Positions 51,701 to 58,604 of a DNA stretch of 64,000 nt are shown piece after piece; positions within the stretch are counted from its first letter, which is position 1; each line of letters opens with the position of its first letter. The stretch is from Pseudoips prasinana (lineage: Eukaryota; Arthropoda; Insecta; Lepidoptera; Nolidae). The stretch is from positions 186,001-250,000 of the forward strand of contig OX621250.1 of NCBI GenBank assembly GCA_951640165.1, in the 5' to 3' direction. The position numbers and the translations under genes are program-made. Below the pieces are notes generated by a model, which did no database searches, was not told the DNA's origin, and saw only the letters and a program-made list of their open reading frames with translations.

Positions 51701-53955
51701 TTGTCGCTGTGCCTACAGCGCGCCCGCCGACGACAATGTCAGAGTGGGACCCTATGAGAACTATGACGTACCCAAATTACCTTCCGCTGAGGTAAGTTTT
51801 AATGCTTTGTACATTTGTGTAACATATGCTTTAACTTTCTTGATATTAAATCTAACTGTAAATATTTATGACAGGTGGACGGAGAATACTATGACACTCC
51901 AAAGCGGCTAAAAGAGTGTCTCAATAACGAACTTTTTAAAATTACTAAAAGCTCAACGTCTAGTGCTGTTATCCTAAAAAAACCTTGCGGGTGTTTACTG
52001 AAGTTTGGCAAGCGACGAAAAGAACCTACGATTATAGATACTGAAGAAAATTTTGAACCGGCGCACTGTCCGTGTCAGCGAGTTACTGACTGGGCGAACA
52101 ATTGGATTAAGTTACCGTATTGTAGGAAAACCACTGTTTCGAGTGATAATCTAGTGCCAAATAAAGAGAATGTGATGCCAAATACCAGCAACCAAAGTGC
52201 GCTGTACGCGACCATCGACTTGTCGCGAAAGACCAGGAGAAAAATTCGATCTTGTGACCAACACGATGAACCGGTAAATGAAGATCATGCGCATAATCCC
52301 AACTCTCGTAATGTAGAGATCGACAATGGACCTCTTGCTAACTACGAAAATCTGAGTTTTGCTCTGTCCTTGGAACACTACGAGAATGCTAAAGATTTAT
52401 TGAAAAAAGCTGGCGTTACTCAGTCAGAAATTGATGCGATAAGTGTTAATTTGAAACCTGCGTCATTTGAAACCGTCAATAGAAATAGTTTGTGTACAAA
52501 ATGTGGTCACCCACAAAAGCATCGAGATAAAGATGCTACTAATGACTCCCTCACATTTACCACTAGTGGTGATTACCTGATGATGGAGCCGAACGCTAGA
52601 AAAAGTAATAAACTGGAGCAGAGTAAGCCCCCTCCAGCGGGATACACGCCAATGTCACCTATTAGCGGATTCGCGTTCCACACGCTGAAACACCCTGCGC
52701 GAAGTCCAATTAATAGGCTGCTCGAGGAGAAGTCAGCAAGCAACCCCACGCTGTTCGGACCCGAAGATGTCGGACGTAATGCAGCGGGCGCGAGCAACGC
52801 GCCTGCCGTCGCGCCGCGCGCTGACCGGATCGAGTACCGCAAGCGCTCCAGTTCCGCAGACTCATCGCGGTTCCTTGAGGATGTTAAGGAGTTCGATGGT
52901 AGCGTTGGCTCGCATGGCTCCAATTCCTCAATAGAAACTCTTCGGAATATGGCGACGGATTGTGAGCGCATTGCCGCTCCATGTCATTGTGCCGCTGATA
53001 ACAAACATTCAGATGCCGATAGCTCTGAGGCATCGAAAGGGCGTGGGCGGGGTGCGCCACCGTCCAAACGCTCGACATCGACACCGGGCAAAACGGGCGG
53101 CAATCGTGATTCGTCAAGTTCGAACGACTCAGGTGTATCATCGTGGTCCCTCCGACGCGAGTTGCCCGAGTTTGAACTGCCGTTAACGACAGCGGCAACG
53201 CGTCGGCACTGGCGCCGGACGGCTGCGGCCCCGCCACCGCCACGACGCTCCAAGTCTACGGACCCCCTGCGTGACCTGGCTGCCACTCGCGTGCCTAACA
53301 AATCCTCTTCCGCCGAAGCGGAGGTGCCCGTACTTTCCGTCAAACCACTCAGAGGTGAGCATCATAATATTATTATCTCTGTGTACAATCTAAGGATTTT
53401 TATACCCTAGTGTTTCGCGTGGTTATTAGTCTGCCATATTGTGGCTGCATGTAATCATGGCGTATAATAAGCAAGAGAAATACATACGCCTTTAAAAACG
53501 TTTGAATGAATGAAACCCAAACGAAAATGTTTACCTAACTAATACAATACGTGTCTGCTGCAGGTGTTATGGATACGCACAGTACGTCGAGTGGCACGTC
53601 AGACATGTCGGACTACATCGAGACCCTATCGATATGCTCGTCGCATTCCTCCTCAGACACTCCAGTCACTATGCGGTGAGTCATCCATATTAACTCTATA
53701 AAGGCAAACTTAATAAAGGCCGCATAAGTTATTGTACATTAACAGGGTATTGCACTGTGTTATTCTCTATCTATCAGATAAACTTACACGTAATAGGAAC
53801 AACAAATATGCCAATGCCTGACGCTGTTTTCCAGGGTGCTCCGTCAGACGACGAGTACGCTGAGGCCGCGCTCGGGCAAGGAGTACGGCAGCGTGGACCC
53901 GCGACTCGCCTCCGCGTACCGCGCGCCGCACCACCTCTACACGAACCTGCCCTAG
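27686..53955 (+). CDS. Dok7: Dok-7-like PH-PTB adaptor protein
   Basis: Nine coding exons: 27686-27742, 28646-28691, 46879-47081, 50623-50807, 50898-51076, 51175-51791, 51875-53354, 53564-53675 and 53835-53955. All introns are GT-AG and all phases agree; the coding length is exactly 3000 nt (999 aa and TAG). A PH domain spans about residues 8-105. It starts EGTVKFRDGKKWKSRWCVMR and continues PVADCVHLQLYRD, strikingly like vertebrate Dok-7. An IRS-type PTB domain follows at about 108-215 (LGIWELQHLRRYGV, RFCFEGGSHCGKGEGLH). The tail is long and disordered, with proline-rich RPPERPPKP, paired YDVP (Y420) and YDTP (Y435) motifs and SSSNDSGVSS. In vertebrates Dok-7 binds and dimerises MuSK at muscle synapses and recruits Crk through two YxxP tyrosines. 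No signal peptide or membrane segment is present, so it is cytoplasmic and membrane-associated through PH. The insect partner kinase is unknown from this window. Intron 2 is 18 kb and full of repeats. Confidence 0.93.
27743..28645 (+). other. Intron 1 of Dok-7-like gene
   Basis: 903 bp, AT-rich. No repeat family recognised with confidence. Confidence 0.7.
28646..28691 (+). CDS. Dok-7-like, coding exon 2 (micro-exon of PH)
   Basis: Only 46 nt: WKSRWCVMRKLSPVA plus one base, between TTTGCAG and GCAG|GTGAGC. Too short for ORF-based finders but fixed by homology and phase. Confidence 0.88.
28890..29275 (-). repeat. Retroposon 3'-end family B, inverted copy
   Basis: Begins with an AAATAAATAAATAAAT tail then GGTTTTTATTCACGTAGACT. 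It matches, inverted, 23270-23440, including CAGAACATGTTTGTAGTAAT and ACATAGATATTTAGGTA. The copy here carries about 140 extra bases in the middle. Confidence 0.6.
29335..29780. repeat. Lepidopteran ACCGACTTCAA-type repeat, two partial copies
   Basis: The segment ACCGATTAC..GAGATTTAT..CCGATTTACGTGATTCTT..TTAGTTTGATGCGGAATAG occurs at 29360-29440 and again at 29708-29775. The terminus AACCGACTTCAAAAGG is like the element ends near 30.7 and 32.7 kb. Confidence 0.55.
29785..30150 (+). repeat. Dispersed repeat starting GGGTTCTGTAGCCAAATGGC
   Basis: Contains a TGTCTGTCTGTCTGTCCGTC run, TCACAGCCACTTTTTCCGAA and ATATTCCGTGAACCG, a repeat I recognise as widespread in lepidopteran genomes. No coding capacity. 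Confidence 0.5.
30225..30495. repeat. 57-bp minisatellite
   Basis: Units beginning GATCAT.AATA.GACCTA start at 30225, 30282, 30339, 30396 and 30461. The first three intervals are exactly 57 bases and the fourth is 65 because of a small insertion. Confidence 0.85.
31019..32300 (+). mobile_element. Full-length mariner transposon, apparently intact
   Basis: 1282 bp with inverted ends of about 28 bp beginning GGTCTTTACCTATGAAATTG, only one mismatch, and TA on each side (31017-31018, 32301-32302). It contains one unbroken transposase gene. Length and layout match autonomous mariners. Lies in intron 2 of the Dok-7-like gene, same strand. Confidence 0.95.
31206..32225 (+). CDS. Mariner transposase (DD34D), intact
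   Basis: 339 aa from the ATG at 31206; an upstream in-frame ATG at 31167 would add 13 residues and does not fit the family. Two N-terminal HTH motifs (about residues 1-110) bind the inverted ends; KVKKLDKWVPHEL follows. The catalytic Asp residues lie in VTCDEKW, LLHDNARPH and LAPTDY, with 34 residues between the last two (DD34D). It cuts and reinserts the element at TA. Sequence style (WVPHEL, YSPDLAPTDYYFF, CIDCMGDYFD end) resembles the cecropia-type mariners that include human SETMAR. No stop or frameshift, so it may still be active. Confidence 0.95.
   Translation: MDTLKIRVIMEYEYRRGSNAAQAARNINDVYGANTTNQRTTCYWFARFRSGNFDLKNEPRGRPKTLVDNDELKAVVEADDTQSTAELAAAFDVSVKTILVHLRQIGKVKKLDKWVPHELNDRQREVRVETCLALLNRHTNEGILNRIVTCDEKWILFDNRKRSASWLDPGSAPKQCPKRKLTPRKVMVTVWWSSAGVIHHSFLPNGVSITADVYCEELSTMMEKLAHLQPALVNRSSPLLLHDNARPHTAQQTVSKLQELGLEALRHPPYSPDLAPTDYYFFQNLDNFLAGKKFNTREAVQNAFEEFVASRPADFFKKGINKLPLRWQRCIDCMGDYFD
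32717..33510. other. Intron sequence with GT repeat and LINE tail
   Basis: A TG/CG microsatellite at about 32868-32901. A plus-strand retroposon-like 3' end closes at GTGCTCAATAAATATATTTTC with a TTC repeat at 33360-33376. Confidence 0.45.
33515..33600 (+). repeat. Retroposon 3'-end family B, short copy
   Basis: TTACTACAAACATGTTCTGA through GTCTACGTGAATAAAAACC plus an ATTT tail, as at 23350-23440. Confidence 0.6.
33601..35013. other. Intron sequence, no element assigned
   Basis: GTGGCGTTTACCACTCCGAT at about 33796 faces an imperfect inverse near 33840-33860. A GCGG-rich patch lies at 33885-33900. The stretch at 34680-34740 (CACCGGACCATAGAGGCGAA) resembles part of the retroposon fragment at 48295-48320. 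Nothing else recognised. Confidence 0.4.
35014..35159. repeat. 69-bp-arm near-perfect hairpin
   Basis: Arms 35014-35082 and 35091-35159 are inverted copies with 3 mismatches in 69 and an 8-base loop (GACTCCAA). No TA or TTAA duplication is obvious at the ends. A transcript across it would fold into a long dsRNA. Either strand could be the functional one. Confidence 0.92.
35320..35705 (+). mobile_element. CR1-like LINE 3' end
   Basis: The frame reads VRLWNSLPPNIRNCNSIYSF and a KTQIKKHYLS-like end, the RT C-terminus signature of CR1-type LINEs. A 3' UTR follows with TCGCGGGTCTGCTGGAAGAA and an ATAAATAAATAAATA tail at 35690-35715. 5' truncated. Confidence 0.65.
35706..36480. other. Intron sequence, nothing recognised
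   Basis: A GC-richer patch at 36170-36300 has no supported frame. Confidence 0.4.
36484..36520. repeat. Small palindromic hairpin
   Basis: TAACATATTATATAG and CTATATAATATGTTA pair perfectly around CTTAC. Confidence 0.8.
36605..36755 (+). repeat. Dispersed repeat family A, copy 2
   Basis: Matches 14925-15060: GTTGCGGGATCCAAGACAG, GCCTGAGCCTCACCGCTCA, TTACAGGAGTT and GAGGGACTACTCC. Confidence 0.65.
36798..37027 (+). repeat. 5S rRNA-derived SINE, copy 2
   Basis: Head with ACCGGTCTG, GGTTAAGCAACT and GCGGTCAGTTC..GGTGACC; body with CGATCCCGGTTGTAG; ends GGTAAGTAAGTAAG. More diverged than copy 1, with small deletions in the C block. Confidence 0.65.
37028..37901. other. Intron sequence, nothing recognised
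   Basis: 37070-37230 is mixed-composition without a supported frame. 37410-37480 has a weak tRNA-like look (GTGGTTAAGATTGTCGG and GGGTTCAATCCCCCC), perhaps an eroded SINE head. Confidence 0.4.
37902..38094 (-). mobile_element. Short non-autonomous Helitron
   Basis: Minus strand from TCACACAAATATTATAAAG to CTAG with A and T flanks. The GAGTGTGTGACTGTGTGAG part near its 5' end is expanded compared with other copies. Confidence 0.8.
38512..38590 (+). repeat. tRNA-derived SINE head
   Basis: CGTTGGTCTAGCGATTAGAG (A box) and GAGGTCATGGGAATGATCCCC (B box, one base off) followed at once by another SINE in the opposite orientation. Confidence 0.6.
38592..38855 (-). repeat. tRNA-derived SINE
   Basis: Nearly identical to 20670-20915 over the whole length, including the minus-strand head GCCTAGTTGGTAGTGCTCC and the GGGTTCAAATCCC B box. 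The high similarity suggests recent activity. Confidence 0.75.
38893..39078 (+). repeat. 5S rRNA-derived SINE, copy 3
   Basis: Diverged head (CTCACCGATCC, GTGAAGCACC, GCGGTCAGTC..GATTGATGACCG) but the same body as copy 1: GAGCGTCTCCGTGCTTCGG and CGGTCCCGG. Confidence 0.6.
39079..41180. other. 2.1 kb of intron, nothing recognised
   Basis: AT-rich throughout; only short unrelated frames. A GCATGCTTGCTTG-type direct repeat lies at 39167-39200. Confidence 0.5.
41182..42240 (-). mobile_element. RTE-clade LINE fragment
   Basis: On the minus strand 41559-41385 reads GDFITHFRFADDIVVMAETL and DVSKVSQQMDRKMN, the YADD-equivalent FADD motif and following helix of RTE reverse transcriptases. The region to 42240 holds more decayed RT sequence in shifting frames. 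Not functional. Confidence 0.65.
42515..42690. promoter_or_regulatory. GC-rich non-coding block, possible enhancer
   Basis: A CpG-rich patch (GCGCGGCGCGACGCTAATTG) with TAATTG homeodomain-type sites and a CACCTG E-box at about 42687. It stands out in AT-rich intron but has no frame similarity. A cis-regulatory role is a guess from composition. Confidence 0.25.
42949..43312 (+). mobile_element. Helitron interrupted by a second Helitron
   Basis: Outer copy: 42949-43082 (TCACACTAATATTATGAAGG to CATAGGCTA) and 43268-43312 (TAATTTATAAGG to CAGCTAG), flanked by A and T. Removing the insert joins GGCTA to TAATTTATAA, the sequence found in uninterrupted copies. Confidence 0.9.
43083..43267 (+). mobile_element. 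Inner Helitron copy
   Basis: 185 bp, TCCTACTAACATTATAAAGG to CATCTAG, sitting exactly between the A and T of the outer element without target duplication. The two copies differ by several point changes, so they are separate insertions and not a tandem slip. Confidence 0.9.
43313..44412. other. Intron sequence, nothing firm
   Basis: A small CpG-rich patch at 44160-44260 (CGCGCGGCGCGGGGCGACG) stands out without a supported exon. Confidence 0.4.
44417..45064 (-). mobile_element. Solo LTR of a retrotransposon
   Basis: 648 bp bounded by TGT..ACA with a 4-bp target duplication (TTAT at 44413-44416 and 45065-45068). On the minus strand it has a TATATAAGC box near 44797-44790, an ATCAGTT initiator about 25 bases downstream (44772-44766) and an AATAAA polyA signal at about 44478-44472, in LTR U3-R-U5 order. 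No internal gag/pol, so it is a recombined solo LTR. The 4-bp duplication fits Ty3/Gypsy-type integrases. Confidence 0.8.
45200..45565 (-). repeat. Retroposon family X, copy 1
   Basis: TTACATTAATTATGTGGAAT, GCAGTGCATGACGTGGCAGC and ATTACAATCATGTGTG.. recur at 47350-47437 plus 48351-48560. A CR1-like 3' end in minus orientation is likely. A 15-bp inverted repeat around ATTCTAATAAATT is at 45533-45563. Confidence 0.6.
45566..46878. other. Intron 2 end, no gene seen
   Basis: 46200-46450 has mixed composition. A 64-codon frame at 46571-46765 ends KTVDEILLSFDKEILTQD but has no recognised family and is probably chance or repeat. Confidence 0.4.
46879..47081 (+). CDS. Dok-7-like, coding exon 3 (rest of PH)
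   Basis: Entered after GTTACCAG and left at GGCAG|GTCAGT (phase 0). Codes DCVHLQLYRDSK through AFETRERLIQWQ; the final Trp is the usual PH C-terminal helix tryptophan. Confidence 0.93.
47484..48280 (+). mobile_element. R1-clade LINE, 5' truncated, with polyA
   Basis: 797 bp with the ORF2 C-terminus, a GC-rich 3' UTR (CCTCCGCCTCCCCCAAGGCG) and an A12 tail. Target duplication AGGAGGCTTTCACT at 47470-47483 and 48281-48294. Much GC-richer than its surroundings, as usual for lepidopteran R1-type LINEs. Confidence 0.9.
47485..47982 (+). pseudogene. R1-like ORF2 C-terminal fragment with zinc knuckle
   Basis: 165 codons open from the truncation point to TAA. RCHHCVDCREDTALHTLAEC is the Cys-Cys-His-Cys knuckle that follows the RT in R1-clade ORF2. 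An RxRRTGRRRR basic stretch lies near the end. It lacks RT and endonuclease, so it is dead, but it has no internal stop, indicating a young insertion. Confidence 0.85.
48601..49189. other. Intron 3 sequence with inverted repeat
   Basis: CGGACACAGAACAAGCACGA..GGGTCACAC (48738-48768) faces an imperfect inverse GTGTGACCCGTAAG..TTCTGTGTCTGG (48795-48822), a possible small MITE. Nothing else recognised. Confidence 0.45.
49190..49357 (+). mobile_element. Second Helitron family (TCTATATATATAAAAATCAA type)
   Basis: Starts TCTATATATATAAAAATCAA, contains GTTCGTTAGTCTCGCTAAAA and CTCGAGAACGG, and ends GCCGGGTCAACTAG followed by T. A known widespread non-autonomous Helitron design, here internally short. 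Confidence 0.65.
49573..50205. repeat. 316-bp tandem duplication
   Basis: Unit 1 starts at 49575 (GCAAACTACGGGGAAGTTGC) and unit 2 at 49891 with about 95 percent identity by eye over the first 200 bases. Each unit carries the 5' part of a SINE (TATTTCGGCCACAG.GGCCAGTC). Confidence 0.85.
50090..50425 (-). repeat. tRNA-derived SINE, second family
   Basis: Right end on the minus strand reads CTTCGGTGGTCTAGCGGTAG (A box) and TAGGTTCAAACCCCGGG (B box). The body has the TATTATAGTGCACAAGTGTG and GGTGTGACCGACGGCTTTACG segments shared with 22.4 kb. Confidence 0.7.
50500..50600 (-). mobile_element. LINE 3'-end fragment next to exon 4 acceptor
   Basis: An AATCAATCAATCAATG run and TTATTTATTTCTCTCC resemble the minus-strand LINE tail at 11.6 kb. 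It ends within about 25 bases of the exon 4 splice acceptor. Confidence 0.4.
50623..50807 (+). CDS. Dok-7-like, coding exon 4 (PTB first half)
   Basis: Entered after CTTCAAACAG and left at CTGAG|GTAATT (phase 2). Codes HYLVLVGGAGAG, RLHLHDRRFALTAG and LLGIWELQHLR. Very GC-rich against its flanks. A retroposon 3' fragment lies just upstream of the acceptor. Confidence 0.93.
50898..51076 (+). CDS. Dok-7-like, coding exon 5 (PTB second half)
   Basis: After TTATACAG, before ATGAAG|GTGAGT (phase 1). Codes RYGVVEGRFCFEGGSHCGKG and HVLITDQSKELARDFDLA, the phosphopeptide-binding half of the IRS-type PTB fold. Confidence 0.93.
51175..51791 (+). CDS. Dok-7-like, coding exon 6 (tail, YDVP motif)
   Basis: 617 nt after TTTATTAG, ending GCTGAG|GTAAGT (phase 0). 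Encodes a LERCMSCISKLGALSRSSTA segment, proline-rich RPPERPPKPTYLEL and YENYDVP close to the exon end. Confidence 0.92.
51875..53354 (+). CDS. Dok-7-like, coding exon 7 (long tail exon, YDTP motif)
   Basis: 1480 nt after TATGACAG, ending CAGAG|GTGAGC (phase 1). Starts VDGEYYDTPKRL, so the second YxxP motif lies just past the intron from the first. Cys pairs in CGCLLKFGKR, CPCQRV and CTKCGHP, and a Ser-rich region with NDSGVSSWSLRREL, follow. Mostly disordered in appearance. Confidence 0.92.
53564..53675 (+). CDS. Dok-7-like, coding exon 8
   Basis: 112 nt after TGCTGCAG, ending ATGCG|GTGAGT (phase 2). Codes VMDTHSTSSGTSDMSDYIET and SICSSHSSSDTPVTM, rich in possible phospho-serines. Confidence 0.88.
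53835..53955 (+). CDS. Dok-7-like, last coding exon
   Basis: Entered after TTTTCCAG. Codes RVLRQTTSTLRPRSGKEYG and ends AYRAPHHLYTNLP before TAG. An ATTAAA polyA-like signal lies at about 54051. Confidence 0.88.
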
Positions 53956-55410
53956 ATCATGTGCAATGTACATATATACCTTTAGACTTAATCTAATGTT
54001 TCTCAATGATATGTTCCTTTTTATATCGTTTAAAATATTTTGTTTGTACGTATTAAAGATTTTTCATCAGTGTACAAATTGCATAATTTGCATATTTTAG
54101 TCATAATTTATGACCGAACTATGGGAGCTAAATTAAATTTCGCTATTACTTGTACGTCAGTCAAAAAAAAAATGCAAGACTTATCGATATGACACTATGC
54201 GTCGACGTCTAATTGACAACAACGATATAGTTACGATTTCGATATTTTCGTTTTGTCATATTCAAATAATTCATTTGCAGGAAAGGAGTTTGAGATAACT
54301 TGTTACATCATAATGTCAGGCTGACAAAGGGCTCGTACACATCTTTGTATATCGCTTCCCATAAAACCGTATAAAAAAATATCGTATGAGTGGATTCTTG
54401 TCCACATTTTACAATCAAATAGGAAACCCCGAAGAAATACTGTCCGGGAATGCATTCGAAGATTTGTACTTTTATTAATGGAGCTGATTGTCCATAGTAT
54501 AATGATTGAATTTTATGAACTAAGATTAGATACTTATAATTTTTGTCAAAAGAATAACACACGGAATAATTATGATTCATAACAATATGTGCACTGATGA
54601 AATCAATCTTAACTTTTGAAGCAAGTGATTTGATTTGTTTACGGTACGAGTGTTTAGTGTGATCCGTCCATGGTCTGTCCCGAAGACCGTCGGTTGTGTG
54701 CCGATGTCACAGTCAGCCTGAGAAACATTCACTTACTCGCCAACATGTACTCATTAAACTTACAGATACATTATTAGATTTAAATAAAACTTTGCGTAAA
54801 AACTTGTGACAGCATTTGATGACAGATATACTTTTTTTTCACGTACGATTATTTGTGCTGTTTTAACTTCAAGCTTAAGTCTCATACCCACGAGCGGACA
54901 CGGGTTCCACGTCTTTTACGTGCTCATTTTCCGTGGTACCAGAAATTAGAATTAAAAGTACGAGCGTACCCACTATACAGGAAACAGCAAAATTTCATCA
55001 ATCAGCGCAGTAACTAGAGAACCTATGAAATTAAACGAAAATGTTGAAAACTACTGTGTTAGATTTGCCAAACATTGACCGTGATTAGATCTCAGGAACT
55101 TTTAACTGTAATTCCAGATCAGCGTTCATGGCCGCGTCACCTTAGGTCTAAGTTAAAGCACTTCCAATGTCGGATACGTAGGAGATCGTCTGATCTTGTC
55201 TCATATACTATGTAACTGACAATATGTCAAACAATCTGTGTGTAATCTTGGCTTATGAGGTTAGTATCTAACTCAATGGCATTATAATCGATGTATGTAC
55301 AACAGTGCCAAAGTTACGCTGTAGACAACATTAATATATTCAAATTGTTAGTTACCTTCACAATAGGAAACTGAACGAATTAAAAGACAGGTGAAATAAA
55401 ATACTATTGT
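53956..55410. other. 3' UTR and intergenic spacer
   Basis: ATTAAA at about 54051 may end the Dok-7-like transcript. The remainder is AT-rich with no gene seen. Confidence 0.5.
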
Positions 55411-55411
55411 T

Positions 55412-56084
55412 AATAATTTTTATTGAGAATAAATTGTACACACAAATGAAATGCCGGTTATGAACTAAGGGATTAAGTTAGACGATGATGCGAGGCACAA
55501 CGCGTGACTTATCGCGTTACGCACTAACGCTCTAGAAACTTTAGACGGCACTTTGGCTCCCGTATATTTATTAAGAAGGCGAAAGATTGTTTCAGTATTT
55601 CTACAAGAGATCACAAGTAATTGTCGTTAATACGTGTCAAATCTTAGTAATTTAGTCCCCTAGTGAATAATGACGTGGCATGAGTAGGGTAAGGTGAGCC
55701 GAGCGCAGGAGTCTAGTCAGAGCCGGTAGTGACGCATGAAGTCACAGTCCGCGGCTTGTACATAGAGTAACGTACTATAGCGCCATTTATTTAGGACGAT
55801 GTAAATTATATAATAAATATTATTGAATTAATTTATATTAAATTTAATCTCTACAACGACTCTCTTGTCTCTACTTTGTTACGACGATGTAATATTTTGA
55901 TATTTGGAGTTTATCTGACGGCGGAGCGCCGCACGGGGCCGCCACTCACTATAGCAATAAGCAGTGCAACCAGAGGTGATCTTGTGTCGTATGTACGGTA
56001 CGTTAGAGTAGGCGAGACCGGCGCGAGCGGGGCCGCCGGGCGCGCGCCGAGCGCGGCCGCGCGGCGCTGCTGGCGTCCCGAAGA
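55412..56084 (-). other. Possible 3'-terminal exon of a minus-strand gene
   Basis: On the minus strand an acceptor TTACAATTCCAG precedes 56084. A frame with no stop then runs to TAA at 55881-55879, including AYSNVPYIRHKITSG, followed by AATAAA signals near 55795 and 55430. The first 150 bases are very GC-rich, so two frames are open and the protein is not identified. A plus-strand 77-codon frame also exists. Upstream exons are not visible in the window. Confidence 0.25.
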
Positions 56085-56109
56085 CTGGAATTGTAAGCAG
56101 GTTGTTTAG

Positions 56110-56683
56110 ATATTACGCTAGCGAATGAATTTATATTATAAAGACACTAATGTTAATAAACTTGGAATTTCTGAATAAAACGTGAAAAATAATAATTATG
56201 AGTTTTACTTGTCTAAACTAACCTTACAAGACTGAATTAATGGTAAACAAAATAACTGCACGAATATCAAATAGAAGAACATGGCAAATTAGATCTCTGG
56301 GCAAATCGATTTACAGCAAAACGTAAAACAATATCTCAAAAATATCTTCACAATAATAAAGTAAGTTTAATAAAATTATAAATGTCTTTTAATAGCAATT
56401 ACTTGGGGTAATTGCTATTAAAAGACACGAATTATACAGAGAAACAGTTAAAATTACTGCCAGAGCAATAAAAATTCCGTGGTTAGATAATTAACCATTA
56501 ATTTTTTAGTATATTATATTTAACTTGACGTTACGCAGCTTTCGATACCCTTCACAAACAAAAATTTTAAATTTCGCCTGATTTGCCATATTCATGACCA
56601 TCAATTTAAGCAACAGAAGGGACAATTAAAAAATATAATTCCCGCCCTTTACAAAAATATATAAATGAAGGAAACGAAGTACA
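56110..56683. other. AT-rich spacer
   Basis: Contains the hairpin at 56384-56426; no gene. Confidence 0.4.
56384..56426. repeat. 18-bp perfect hairpin
   Basis: GTCTTTTAATAGCAATTA and its exact inverse TAATTGCTATTAAAAGAC around a 7-base loop. Small MITE core or foldback. Confidence 0.85.
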
Positions 56684-56780
56684 CCCAGACTCACAAGAAC
56701 TACTTATGGCTCACACAAATATTTGTCCTTTGCGGGAATCGAACCCCGCATACGAAGTGGCGAGTAGAGTGCCGTAACAG
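56684..56780 (-). repeat. SINE fragment with tRNA-like head
   Basis: CACCCAGACTCACAAGAAC, CACAAATATTTGTCCTTTGC and GGGAATCGAACCCCGC resemble the body and B box of the tRNA-derived SINEs at 20.7 and 38.7 kb. Confidence 0.5.
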
Positions 56781-56989
56781 CTTATGAACATAGACACGTA
56801 CTTACATTATGATTTGTGTGGTTAGTTGAAGTCTGCAGAAAAATAACGAAGCTCTATTATTTATTCACAAATTAAATACAAATTATATTTATAATATGTA
56901 CGTCCCGAGTGGCCTACCACAATATCCCATCATAAACATAAGTGAGAAATGAGAACCAACTTCAATATACATATGCCGTGGTTAGTGAG

Positions 56990-57330
56990 TTCTACCACGA
57001 AAGAAGTCTCTAAATGGGTGCCAAGTTCAATGGCAGTCCTGAAATTTAATCATAAAATCATAATCAATATAAAATATATTATAACTAACCTGCGGCTTTC
57101 TCTAGCTACCTAGGTGGACGACCCGGAGAAGAAAGCCAGAAGGAAACTCCAGTAATGTGTTTCAAAGCATAAATTGCATCCTAATAGTCACGGATCGAGA
57201 GACAACTGGACAGCGAGACGGCGGCGCTCACGCATATGAGCGCGGGTGTCGCTTAATCGAGCGCGTACGCATCAAGCTTTTCACGTCACAGTTCCACGGC
57301 CGCCGCACCGTGCACCGTGGACTGTAATGC
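56990..57330. other. LINE scrap and GC-richer patch
   Basis: 57110-57170 (GGTGGACGACCCGGAGAAGA..CAGAAGGAAACTCCAG) resembles part of an RTE-like LINE. 57180-57330 is GC-rich and CpG-containing with no supported frame; a promoter cannot be excluded. Confidence 0.3.
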
Positions 57331-58429
57331 CTAGTATTTTTCATCAAATATCTTTGGTTTCAATTTCCATATTTAAATTTTCTGGCAGTATACAATTAAA
57401 ATAAATAATTATAAGTCTTTGAATATTTTCTAATTTTAATCTATTCCTTTTCACGTCTAATATCCATTTATATGTAGTAAATACACCAACGCCACTCACT
57501 ACGCATAGAACTGAGTGTATTGATTTGTTTTATCTCATACCCAAATCCAAATAACAATTTTAAAATTCTGGAAATATAATAATACTTAATTTTAAAATTC
57601 CGAAAGCTTAGAGGCATATCCATATTAACTTATACGTTTAAAATCAATTACCCCAAATCAATCTACGTATTCCGATCACTGGTAATAAAGGGTATCTATG
57701 CACATGTTATATGGACGGTTAAACTGCAAAACTTTCGTAGTTTGACTTGTTCTTACTCAAGTACCTTTGGGAAGACGAAGAGAACATCATCATCAACGAA
57801 TTAAACCAAACAACATTCTAAGCGAAACATGTCAACAATAACTTATTGTAGCACATTTGGAAATTATACTAATTGACATATTCTTACAAAAACTAGTGTT
57901 CAAGGTGCCATACTTGACCCAGCCAAGTGAGACAGGCAAGCTATAAGCCACATTAGTGTGCATATATGAATGTCCAGCGAGACCTTACACTTTCTTATAT
58001 CACTTGTAATAAAATATCAATTGAAAGGGTAATAAAATTTGAATTTTCGTCCTTATCACAAACTTTGGGCCGCTTGAGATCATGAATATTTAACGACTAT
58101 ATTCTCTCATTTAAACATACTCATGTTTACTCCGATGACTTTAAAATACAACAGGTAAACAAATTAACTAAGACAGAACGCTTCACTTACTAGTGATAAC
58201 AGAAACAAAACAATTTGAAATTAAAAAGAAAATCTGTAGGTAATTCAGATTAAATTAACATTAATCTAATAAAACCAAGCATTGTTTCATCTATATACAT
58301 ATAATAAAATCGTAGGAAAGTCAAAACTGTACATTGAATATTTTTTTAAAAGGATACTTGGAGCGTGATCTACAATCGATATCGAAGCCTAAAATATAGT
58401 TTTTAGAATTTTTATCTGTTTATCTGTAT
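57331..58429. other. AT-rich spacer, nothing recognised
   Basis: No reading frame or repeat family identified. Confidence 0.5.
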
Positions 58430-58604
58430 GTATGTCCGGGCTAAACTCAAAAAGTACTGCATGGATTTACTTCAAATTTTGCATGAATATTACTAAGAGG
58501 TCGGGTCAACATATAGGTTACATATTATCACGCTATCACCTACGGGGGAGGAGCTGTGATAATTTATAAAATTTAACGCGGGTAAAACCGCGGGGCACAG
58601 CTAG
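58430..58604 (+). mobile_element. Helitron 3' end
   Basis: Ends TTTAACGCGGGTAAAACCGC..CAGCTAG followed by T, identical in its last 40 bases to the short Helitrons, but with a different interior (GTCCGGGCTAAACTCAAAAA). 5' end not located. Confidence 0.65.
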
